This document shows, piece after piece, positions 1 to 5,125 of a DNA stretch of 5,173 nucleotides (positions are counted from its first letter, which is position 1; each line of letters starts with the position of its first letter). Position numbers and translations under genes: made by a program. This DNA is from JAWXBM01 sp964602895 (GTDB lineage: Bacteria; Pseudomonadota; Gammaproteobacteria; Xanthomonadales; SZUA-36). The DNA lies in assembly GCA_964602895.1 (NCBI GenBank), contig CAZRTG010000227.1, positions 1 to 5,173 of the forward strand, given 5' to 3'. A model generated the notes under the pieces. It saw nothing but the letters and a program-made list of their open reading frames with translations, did no database searches and was not told where the DNA came from.

Positions 1-54
1 GATCGTTCCCACGTTTACATGGGGCTTGTTACGTTCAAATTTTGCTTTTGACAT
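1..54 (-). CDS. tuf: Elongation factor Tu, N-terminal fragment cut by the window edge
   Basis: Only the first 18 codons are inside the window. They read MSKAKFERNKPHVNVGTI, which matches the E. coli EF-Tu N-terminus almost residue for residue (E. coli has Glu4 and Thr9 where this has Ala4 and Asn9). EF-Tu is the GTPase that carries aminoacyl-tRNA to the ribosomal A site; the segment seen leads into the first beta strand before the P loop, which lies beyond the edge. The start ATG has a GGAG Shine-Dalgarno six bases upstream. The gene follows three tRNA genes on the same strand, as tufB does in E. coli, so it is probably co-transcribed with them. The rest of the gene cannot be judged. Confidence 0.93.
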   Translation of the reverse strand, partial: MSKAKFERNKPHVNVGTI

Positions 55-60
55 GCCTAT

Positions 61-64
61 CTCC
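61..64 (-). promoter_or_regulatory. Ribosome binding site of tuf
   Basis: GGAG on the minus strand, six bases before the tuf ATG. It fixes the start and agrees with the EF-Tu N-terminus. Confidence 0.8.
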
Positions 65-103
65 AGAAAAACTAACGGACAAAGTCCTTGCTGCTTCGAA
101 TAA

Positions 104-179
<76 letters not shown>

Positions 180-262
180 ATTCTCAAATGTAACCGTTCT
201 CAATTTTAGCCGGTCTCTAATGTTACCCGGTCTTGCATTTCACTCATTGCCAACACTACGAT

Positions 263-336
263 TGGAGCGGGTGATGGGAATCGAACCCACACCATCAGCT
301 TGGAAGGCTGAGGTTCTACCGTTGAACTACACCCGC
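263..336 (-). tRNA. glyT: tRNA-Gly (anticodon UCC)
   Basis: A 74-base cloverleaf with encoded CCA. The acceptor stem GCGGGTG pairs with CACCCGC, the D stem is GTTC/GAAC, and the anticodon stem TCAGC/GCTGA encloses CTTCCAA with anticodon UCC. The T arm carries the loop TTCGATT. It reads GGA and GGG. It is the middle member of the Tyr-Gly-Thr cluster, 83 bases before tRNA-Thr and 167 bases after tRNA-Tyr; both spacers are long for a tRNA operon. Confidence 0.97.
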
Positions 337-480
337 CTGATCATCGTAGTCGGTTGGCTCAAATCCCCGGCCGATCAGGTCATATACCCGCCAACCCTGC
401 TCAAAACGGCCCTGCCAGAGCAAAAACGGAGTACACTGCCTGTGTTATGCCTGCGCTCCGCCACATGAATTTTTCACAAC

Positions 481-502
481 CATCAACCAGGCATCAACCA
501 GG
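481..502. repeat. Perfect 11-bp tandem duplication next to tRNA-Tyr
   Basis: CATCAACCAGG occurs twice in a row with no mismatch (481-491 and 492-502, plus-strand reading). On the transcribed strand the pair begins one base after the CCA end of tRNA-Tyr, so it sits in the 3' trailer of that tRNA precursor. No function is apparent; a recent slippage duplication is the simplest reading. Confidence 0.85.
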
Positions 503-503
503 A

Positions 504-588
504 TGGTGGAGGGGGGAGGATTCGAACCTCCGAAGGCATAGCCAGCAGATTTACAGTCTGCCCTCGTTGACCGCTTGAGTACCCCTCC
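504..588 (-). tRNA. tyrU: tRNA-Tyr (anticodon GUA)
   Basis: An 85-base class II tRNA with encoded CCA. The acceptor stem is GGAGGGG with CCCCTCC, the anticodon stem GCAGA/TCTGC encloses CTGTAAA with anticodon GUA, and a long variable arm of 13 bases follows, as expected for bacterial tRNA-Tyr. The T arm is GGAGG, loop TTCGAAT, CCTCC; the discriminator is A. The length equals that of E. coli tRNA-Tyr. It is the first gene of the tRNA-tuf transcript; no thrU-like tRNA lies ahead of it. Confidence 0.97.
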
Positions 589-720
589 GGTACTTTTTCC
601 TGAAAATCAAGCACTTGAAATTTTTCACCGGGTTCAACATCGCACTTAATCGTCTGTTGAAGCCATGGATGAAAGTCAATTTATGACGATATTACCCCGC
701 ACCAAGTATAATCAGGCAAG
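589..720 (-). other. Untranslated leader of the tRNA-tuf transcript
   Basis: About 130 bases lie between the predicted transcription start and the 5' end of tRNA-Tyr. I find no further tRNA and no credible coding sequence in it; the only short frame is a six-codon one with ATG at 664-666 (minus strand) and no Shine-Dalgarno. It contains a small A/T-rich dyad, TGAAA-AA-TTTCA, close to tRNA-Tyr. The leader would be removed when the 5' end of tRNA-Tyr is matured. Confidence 0.4.
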
Positions 721-726
721 CCGCGT

Positions 727-755
727 ATTCTCGCTTACCGCTATCCGGGTGTCAA
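727..755 (-). promoter_or_regulatory. Probable sigma70 promoter of the tRNA-tuf operon
   Basis: On the minus strand a consensus -35 box TTGACA (750-755) is followed after exactly 17 bases by GAGAAT (727-732), a 4/6 match to the -10 consensus. The bases after it, ACGCGGC, are GC-rich, a discriminator type known from stringently controlled stable-RNA promoters; such control here is inferred. The start would fall near 720. The promoter lies between the stop codon of the charge-polarised gene and tRNA-Tyr, where a promoter for the tRNA cluster is needed. Confidence 0.65.
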
Positions 756-780
756 GGCGATAGAGCGTTCTTTTCATAGA

Positions 781-830
781 ACCCGTTGGGAAATTGAACA
801 GCCGGAACTGGTAAATTTCAAGAAACGGGT
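781..830 (-). terminator. Nested inverted repeat at the 3' end of the charge-polarised gene
   Basis: ACCCGTT begins within the stop codon and pairs perfectly with AACGGGT at 781-787. Inside it GAAATT pairs with AATTTC, and inside that CAG pairs with CTG around TTCCGG, so three nested arms can stack into one long hairpin. It is placed where a transcription terminator would be, between this gene and the tRNA promoter. No T tract follows, so it is not a standard intrinsic terminator; it may instead protect the mRNA 3' end. Confidence 0.35.
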
Positions 831-1468
831 CAGTCTTCATCTTCTTCAAACTCTTCCCATTCCTCGTCATCGTCGTCCTCGACTTCAATCTCTTCTTCTT
901 TGTCGGTGTAATAACCCGTCAAATGATCGGTTTCACCAAAAATATCCGAATCCAGATCGATGTCTTCATGCCAGATATCTGACAGCAGGCTTTTCAACCT
1001 TGCCCTCTCTGCCAAAGCTTCAATATCTCGCCATCCGCGCTTTTTCTGCCCCTGCTTTGCCAAGCCCTGGCTGATGGAGTCAGCCAATTCCGTTTCTTTT
1101 TTTCTTTCCCTTACCAAGCCCGAACCGACTGATGCCGGTTTTGAATCGACTCTCTGCGTCATTTGAGGGGTTTGTGCCTGGCTAACAGGGGTGGCGCTAT
1201 GGCTGTCAACTTCCACCCTGGACGGTTTATGCCTGTCTGGTTTTTTATTCTCTGTTTTTTTACTCTTCGAGGCTTTTTCTACCACTTTTTTACGGGTCGT
1301 TGCTGTTTTGAGTTTTTCACTTGTCGTCTTGCTTACCGTTTTTTTAGTAGTCTTTGGCTTTTTTGCAGCAAGGTTTTTAGCCATTGGCTTGGTTGCCGGT
1401 GTTTTGCCGGCGGCAGCGGCCTTAGGCTTTACTTTCCTGGCTTTGGTCTCTTTCTTCGATTGCGGCAT
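830..1468 (-). CDS. Unassigned charge-polarised protein: Lys-rich N-terminus, acidic C-terminus
   Basis: The protein has 212 residues and no signal peptide or membrane segment. Residues 1-80 hold 25 Lys among Ala, Thr, Ser and Pro, a composition like histone H1-type bacterial tails such as AlgP. Residues about 85-140 are polar and probably disordered. Residues 142-180 form the only block that looks folded: KKRGWRDIEALAERARLKSL, then an acidic helix-like stretch to DIFGE. From memory its Trp-Arg-x-Ile-Glu-Ala core resembles the short gammaproteobacterial DUF3545 family; this is unverified. Residues 191-212 contain 18 Asp/Glu, broken only by Ile194, Val196, Trp204 and Phe207. The start ATG has no clear Shine-Dalgarno, only a G-rich run more than ten bases upstream, and no other in-frame start precedes it before a TAG. 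It follows ychF by 96 bases. The function is unknown; nucleic-acid or ribosome contact by the basic arm is only a guess. The coding call itself is firm, because the frame is open for its full length with a coherent composition. Confidence 0.8.
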   Translation of the reverse strand: MPQSKKETKARKVKPKAAAAGKTPATKPMAKNLAAKKPKTTKKTVSKTTSEKLKTATTRKKVVEKASKSKKTENKKPDRHKPSRVEVDSHSATPVSQAQTPQMTQRVDSKPASVGSGLVRERKKETELADSISQGLAKQGQKKRGWRDIEALAERARLKSLLSDIWHEDIDLDSDIFGETDHLTGYYTDKEEEIEVEDDDDEEWEEFEEDED

Positions 1469-1508
1469 ATCAGAACCCGCCCCCCGACTCTTGCAATTTA
1501 TGCCCTGC

Positions 1509-1536
1509 CTTATAGCCTAAAAGTGGAGGGAAGCAA
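1509..1536 (-). promoter_or_regulatory. Weak promoter candidate for the charge-polarised gene
   Basis: On the minus strand TATAAG (1509-1514, 5/6 match to the -10 consensus) lies 16 bases after TTGCTT (1531-1536, 3/6 match to -35). It sits in the 96-base gap after ychF, about 40 bases before the start codon. No clear terminator follows ychF, so read-through from the upstream operon is an equal possibility. Confidence 0.3.
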
Positions 1537-1564
1537 AGTACTTGTTGAATTTTTGAGCCGGAAA

Positions 1565-2656
1565 TCAGACATTAAACCTGAAATGCATGACATCACCCTC
1601 ATTAACCAGATAGGTCTTTCCTTCCACACGCAGTTTTCCGGCTTCCTTCGCACCCTGTTCACCACCATAGCGTATAAAGTCTTCGAATGCCGTCACTTCA
1701 GCACGAATGAAACCTCTTTCAAAGTCAGTGTGAATTCTGCCGGCAGCCTGAGGTGCTGTTGCACCGTTCCAGACGGTCCAGGCACGCACTTCTTTTTTAC
1801 CGGCGGTAAAGAATGTCAGCAGGTTGAGCAACCGATAGCCGGCACGAATAAGTTGATCCAGCCCCGATTCTTCAAGACCCAGTTCGTGCAGAAACTCCTT
1901 TCTGTCCTCATCATTGAGCTGGGAAATCTCTGCTTCTATACCGGCGCAAACAGGAATAACCTCAGCTGATTCCTCAGCTGCGTACTCCTGCAATTTTTTT
2001 AACCAGGGATTACTGTCAGTTTCACCTTCGGCAACATTGGCGATGTACATCACCGGCTTGCTTGTTATCAAATGCACGTCGTTGATGGCAACCCGCTCTG
2101 CTTCGCTGAGGTCCAGTACCCGAACACCCCTGCCGTCGTCCAGACAACTTCGCAGGCGTTCAAGAACTGACAGCCGCAGTGCGGCTTCCTTGGGGCTGGC
2201 TTTAGCCACTTTCTCTGTTCTTTGGATGGCTCGCTCTACACTTTCGAGATCCGCCAAGGCAAGTTCAGTATTAATTACTGCAACATCGGACAATGGGTCC
2301 ACCCGGCCAGCGACGTGAATCACATCTTCCGACTCGAAGCAGCGTACAACGTGAGCAATGGCATCGGTTTCACGAATGTGCGCCAGGAACTTGTTGCCCA
2401 GACCTTCACCTTTTGACGCCCCGGCTACAAGACCGGCAATATCCACGAATTCCATTGCGGTAGGCCAAATTTTCTGTGGCTTCACAATTTCTGCCAGTTG
2501 CTGCAGGCGTGGATCCGGCACCGGTACGATTCCAACATTGGGATCTATGGTGCAGAAGGGATAATTCTCGGCCGGTATTTCCGCGCGGGTCAATGAATTA
2601 AAGAGAGTCGATTTACCCACATTGGGCAAGCCGACAATGCCACATTTGAAGCCCAT
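1565..2656 (-). CDS. ychF: Ribosome-binding ATPase YchF (Obg-like)
   Basis: The protein has 363 residues, the normal length for the bacterial YchF/OLA1 family. YchF is a cytosolic P-loop NTPase of the Obg group that prefers ATP, binds ribosomes and is linked to stress responses. The sequence shows the G1 loop GLPNVGKST at residues 9-17, the switch II DIAG at 72-75 followed by a hydrophobic Leu rather than a catalytic Gln, and NVAE at 207-210 in place of the GTP-specifying NKxD, which explains the ATP preference. His114, implicated in ATP hydrolysis in E. coli YchF, is present at the same number. A helical middle region (about 130-190) precedes the C-terminal TGS domain (about 278-361). The ATG start gives the invariant MGFKCGIVG beginning; the ribosome site is modest (GGAAACAG). 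It lies 15 bases after pth, the conserved pth-ychF pairing. Confidence 0.97.
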   Translation of the reverse strand: MGFKCGIVGLPNVGKSTLFNSLTRAEIPAENYPFCTIDPNVGIVPVPDPRLQQLAEIVKPQKIWPTAMEFVDIAGLVAGASKGEGLGNKFLAHIRETDAIAHVVRCFESEDVIHVAGRVDPLSDVAVINTELALADLESVERAIQRTEKVAKASPKEAALRLSVLERLRSCLDDGRGVRVLDLSEAERVAINDVHLITSKPVMYIANVAEGETDSNPWLKKLQEYAAEESAEVIPVCAGIEAEISQLNDEDRKEFLHELGLEESGLDQLIRAGYRLLNLLTFFTAGKKEVRAWTVWNGATAPQAAGRIHTDFERGFIRAEVTAFEDFIRYGGEQGAKEAGKLRVEGKTYLVNEGDVMHFRFNV

Positions 2657-2671
2657 GATCTGTTTCCGGAT

Positions 2672-3274
2672 TCAGTGCTGATTATCAGCGGTTGGTGGAG
2701 GATTGGTGTGCAGTTTTTTCATCGCATTGGCCAACTGATCGTTAAGCACTTCAGGCAACACTTCAATTGCGGCGCCAATAGCTTGTCGAATTTCCAGTTC
2801 TTCAGCAGCCGGAGGCCGACTCAGAACATAATCCGTGACCTGATTCCTGACACCGGGATGGCCTATACCGATACGGAGTCTCAGAAAATCGTGTTCAGAG
2901 ACATGGCGGAATATGTCACGTACGCCGTTATGCCCACCATGCCCCCCACCCTGCTTGAGCCGTATTGTTCCGGGTGGCAAATCGAGCTCATCGTAAGCAA
3001 CAAGCAGGTTGCGAGATGAAATCCGGTAGTAATCCATAACCGCACGAACAGCTTGCCCGCTGTGGTTCATAAAAGTGGTTGGCATGGCGAGAATACAGTC
3101 TCTTCCGCAAACATCCAGCCTGACCAATTCCGCATGCAGTTTTGCCTGCAGCCGGGCTGTAGCATTAACCGATCGCAACAATCCTTCCAAAAACCAAAAC
3201 CCGGCATTGTGCCGGGTTTCAGAGTACTTGGGGCCCGGATTACCCAGGCCAATGATCAGGAAAGGCTCAGACAC
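2672..3274 (-). CDS. pth: Peptidyl-tRNA hydrolase
   Basis: The protein has 200 residues, close to the roughly 194 of the E. coli enzyme. Pth cleaves the ester bond of peptidyl-tRNAs that drop off ribosomes and so recycles tRNA. Family motifs appear in order: GLGNPGPKYSETRHNAG at 9-25 with Asn12 and the catalytic His22, PTTFMN at 65-70 with Asn70, VAYDELDLPPG at 92-102 with Asp95, GGGHGGHNG at 109-117 with Asn116, and RLRIGIGHP at 132-140. All are shifted by two from E. coli Asn10, His20, Asn68, Asp93 and Asn114, so the active site is intact. The last dozen residues (NPPPTADNQH) are polar and probably disordered. The start is GTG, fixed by alignment of the N-terminus, with no strong Shine-Dalgarno in the 18-base gap after rplY; translational coupling to rplY is therefore likely. 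Confidence 0.97.
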   Translation of the reverse strand: MSEPFLIIGLGNPGPKYSETRHNAGFWFLEGLLRSVNATARLQAKLHAELVRLDVCGRDCILAMPTTFMNHSGQAVRAVMDYYRISSRNLLVAYDELDLPPGTIRLKQGGGHGGHNGVRDIFRHVSEHDFLRLRIGIGHPGVRNQVTDYVLSRPPAAEELEIRQAIGAAIEVLPEVLNDQLANAMKKLHTNPPPTADNQH

Positions 3275-3292
3275 GGGCTTTGCAGACCAGAA

Positions 3293-3985
3293 TCAATCGT
3301 CCTTGTCGTCCTTGTCATCCTTGTCCTCATCGCGATCCGCGGCTGCTTCTTCGTCTTCCCCAACTTCTGGCTCTTCAACATCCACATCAGCGCCTTGTGA
3401 TTCCTTGACGTGAATCGCCTGGGCAATCGGTGTATCGAAATCAGGATCCGATTCCAGTGCCGGGATGGTAACACCTTCCGGCAATATGACCGAAGACAGC
3501 ATCACGGCATCACCTGCTTCCATTTTGGACAGATCTACTGGCAAAAACTCCGGCAGGTCTTTCGGCAGCGCTTCAATTTCAATTTCCGTCATCACGTACT
3601 GGATCACAACGCCAGAGGCTTTGCCCGCTGGAGACTTCTCTTCACCTATATAGTGAACAGGTACCGCAATGGTCAGCAATTCGTCAGCAGTAACACGCAT
3701 AAAGTCAACATGCATGATGATGGGCTTGTACGGGTGCCGCTGCATATCACGTACAACAGCCTGTTGGCTCAAGTCAGAGCCGACTTTGATCTCGATGATG
3801 GACGAAAAGAACGATTCCTGTTCTGTAGCGTGCAGCAATTCGTTTTGCCCCAATGACAAGGCAACCGGGTCACGATGACCACCGTAAATAATTGCGGGGA
3901 CTTTGCCCTCGTGACGCAGGCGGCGGCTCGCACCTTTCCCCTGGCCTTCACGGAACTCCGCAACAATTGAATATTGATTAGACAT
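3293..3985 (-). CDS. rplY: Large ribosomal subunit protein bL25, long CTC form with acidic tail
   Basis: The protein has 230 residues. L25 binds 5S rRNA in the central protuberance of the 50S subunit. Residues 1-97 match the whole E. coli L25 (94 residues), including QGKGASRRLR at 15-24, PAIIYGG at 30-36 and RHPYKP at 83-88 before the HVDF at 92-95. Residues 98-192 form the second, beta-rich domain of the TL5/CTC type, with LPKDLPEFLPVDLSKMEAGD at 140-159. Residues 198-230 are an acidic tail ending in three DKD-type repeats. The ATG at 3983-3985 is chosen because GAGG lies six bases upstream and the product then starts MSNQYSIV; an in-frame TTG four codons earlier would overlap that site. It is the first gene of a tight rplY-pth-ychF group, 174 bases after prs. 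Confidence 0.95.
   Translation of the reverse strand: MSNQYSIVAEFREGQGKGASRRLRHEGKVPAIIYGGHRDPVALSLGQNELLHATEQESFFSSIIEIKVGSDLSQQAVVRDMQRHPYKPIIMHVDFMRVTADELLTIAVPVHYIGEEKSPAGKASGVVIQYVMTEIEIEALPKDLPEFLPVDLSKMEAGDAVMLSSVILPEGVTIPALESDPDFDTPIAQAIHVKESQGADVDVEEPEVGEDEEAAADRDEDKDDKDDKDD
3296..3325 (-). repeat. Nine-base coding repeat in the rplY tail
   Basis: Three consecutive 9-base units encode Lys-Asp-Asp (AAG GAY GAY), preceded by one more GAC codon, right before the stop codon. The copies differ only at the third positions of Asp codons. The tract gives the acidic end of L25 a DDK periodicity and probably arose by repeat slippage. Confidence 0.8.
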
Positions 3986-3991
3986 GGTATA

Positions 3992-3995
3992 CCTC
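3992..3995 (-). promoter_or_regulatory. Ribosome binding site of rplY
   Basis: GAGG on the minus strand, six bases before the ATG at 3983-3985. It decides the start against the in-frame TTG at 3995-3997, which lies inside it. Confidence 0.75.
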
Positions 3996-4005
3996 AAGTC
4001 TCAAT

Positions 4006-4039
4006 GCCCGCCGTAAACGGGCTCCAGGTCATAATGACC
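4006..4039 (-). promoter_or_regulatory. Two hairpins in the rplY mRNA leader
   Basis: In transcript order there is first GGTCA-TTA-TGACC (4027-4039, 5 bp, 3-base loop) and then GCCCG-TTTACGG-CGGGC (4006-4022, 5 bp, 7-base loop), four bases apart. The second ends about ten bases before the Shine-Dalgarno. Neither is followed by a T tract, so they are not intrinsic terminators. Their place suggests a role in translation initiation, possibly as a binding site for L25 itself; that is inference. Confidence 0.45.
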
Positions 4040-4085
4040 GAACAGCCAGGCCCGCGACCAGACCCGGCAACAAAAACAGCCGGGC

Positions 4086-4114
4086 ATTATAGCCCAAGCT
4101 GTGGAAGCTTAGAA
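4086..4114 (-). promoter_or_regulatory. Probable rplY promoter with perfect -10 box
   Basis: On the minus strand a consensus TATAAT (4086-4091) is followed by the GC-rich discriminator GCCCGG, the type found in stringently controlled promoters of translation genes. The hexamer 17 bases upstream, TTCTAA (4109-4114), is only a 3/6 match to -35. Transcription would start near 4078, giving a leader of about 93 bases. An inverted repeat, AAGCT-TCCAC-AGCTT (4096-4110), fills the spacer and could be an operator. Read-through from prs is also likely, since no convincing terminator follows prs. Confidence 0.55.
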
Positions 4115-4159
4115 GGAAAAGAGTGGAATCAGACCAAAGCAGCCACAGGCCGGCTCTGC

Positions 4160-5113
4160 TTAATCCACGTACATTGAGCTGACAGACTCACCCTGGGCCA
4201 TACGACGAATGGTTTCTGCCATCATCTGTGCAACGCTGAGCTGGCGAATTTTGCTGCATTTTCGTGCCGCTTCGCTGAGCGGTATGGTATCGGTGACAAC
4301 CATTTCATCCAGCTCGGATTGGATAATATTGTCCACTGCAGGTCCGGAAAGAACCGGATGGACACAATAAGCCACTACCCTGCTGGCACCTTTTTCTTTC
4401 AGGGCAGAGGCAGCAGAACACAGGGTGCCGGCCGTATCGACCATGTCATCAACCAGTACGCAACACTTGTCACGCACATCGCCAATGATATTCATTACCG
4501 TCGCCACGTTGGCACGGGGCCGGCGTTTGTCGATAATGGCCAACTCGGCATCAAGCCGCTTGGCAATGGCCCGTGCGCGGACCACCCCCCCTACATCGGG
4601 TGACACCACGATAATCTCGTAAGCTGACTGACGTTGCCAGATATCAGCCAGAGTCAACGGTGAGGCGTAGACATTATCTACCGGAATATCGAAGAATCCC
4701 TGGATCTGGTCAGAGTGCAAGTCGATGGTCACCACACGATCACAGCCAATAGCTGAAATCATCTTGGCTGCAACCTTGGCTGTAATGGGCACCCGGGCAG
4801 AACGGGGGCGGCGATCCTGCCTTGCGTAGCCAAAATAGGGAATCACTGCCGTAACGCGGGATGCTGAAGCACGTTTCAGCGCATCGATCATGACCAGCAA
4901 TTCCATAAAATTGTCGGCCGTAGGTGCGCAAGTGGGTTGCACCACATAAGTGTCACGACCACGAACGTTTTCCATGATCTCGACCATGACTTCACCATCG
5001 CTGAATCTGCCAACGATCGCCTTACCCATGGCCACATTCAATTCATGGGCAATGTTGCTCGCCAATTCCAGATTGGCATTGCCGGAAAAAATCATCAGAG
5101 TTGGTGCGGCCAC
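4160..5113 (-). CDS. prs: Ribose-phosphate pyrophosphokinase (PRPP synthase)
   Basis: The protein has 317 residues against 315 in E. coli. It makes 5-phosphoribosyl diphosphate from ribose 5-phosphate and ATP for purine, pyrimidine, NAD, histidine and tryptophan synthesis. Seen in order: VGRFSDGE at 34-41, NVRGRDTYVVQPTCAPTADN at 49-68, the ATP-binding PYFGYARQDRR at 92-102, the metal-binding DLHSDQIQGF at 131-140 with His133, the flexible catalytic loop DKRRPRAN at 195-202, and the PRPP loop VDDMVDTAGT at 221-230 in a class I type I phosphoribosyltransferase fold. All key residues are present, so the enzyme should be active. The start is GTG at 5111-5113, chosen because an AGGAGG Shine-Dalgarno lies six bases upstream and the N-terminus then matches the family. 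It is first in the order prs-rplY-pth-ychF. Confidence 0.97.
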   Translation of the reverse strand: MAAPTLMIFSGNANLELASNIAHELNVAMGKAIVGRFSDGEVMVEIMENVRGRDTYVVQPTCAPTADNFMELLVMIDALKRASASRVTAVIPYFGYARQDRRPRSARVPITAKVAAKMISAIGCDRVVTIDLHSDQIQGFFDIPVDNVYASPLTLADIWQRQSAYEIIVVSPDVGGVVRARAIAKRLDAELAIIDKRRPRANVATVMNIIGDVRDKCCVLVDDMVDTAGTLCSAASALKEKGASRVVAYCVHPVLSGPAVDNIIQSELDEMVVTDTIPLSEAARKCSKIRQLSVAQMMAETIRRMAQGESVSSMYVD

Positions 5114-5119
5114 CAGTGC

Positions 5120-5125
5120 CCTCCT
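5120..5125 (-). promoter_or_regulatory. Strong ribosome binding site of prs
   Basis: AGGAGG on the minus strand, six bases before a GTG start codon. A full match to the anti-Shine-Dalgarno probably offsets the weaker start codon. In the remaining 48 bases to the right edge I see no gene end or clear promoter. Confidence 0.85.

Noticed and set aside
77..87. GGAC-AAA-GTCC hairpin ahead of tuf, followed on the minus strand by a short T-rich run, as an attenuator
   Set aside because: A 4-bp stem is too short, and the T run is separated from it by several bases.
344..420. An internal promoter for tRNA-Gly, tRNA-Thr and tuf near the TATATG in this spacer
   Set aside because: No -35-like hexamer lies 16-18 bases upstream of TATATG; the nearest TTGAGC is only 12 bases away.
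651..679. A second TTGACT box (674-679) as an alternative promoter for tRNA-Tyr
   Set aside because: The hexamer at the right distance is CAGACG, a poor -10; the next A/T-rich hexamer is 23 bases away, which is too far.
1163..1969. A 268-codon open frame on the plus strand, opposite the charge-polarised gene and the end of ychF
   Set aside because: It is rich in Phe, Leu and Cys because it is the complement of Lys- and acid-coding sequence, spans two firmly supported minus-strand reading frames and has no family motif or ribosome site.
3410..3856. A 148-codon open frame on the plus strand opposite rplY
   Set aside because: It lies wholly within a well-identified rplY and has no recognisable motifs; it is a shadow of the real gene.
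4138..4159. A possible terminator just after prs with arms AGCC and GGCT
   Set aside because: The stem is only four pairs and is followed by TGCTTTGG, not a T tract, so it cannot be called a terminator.
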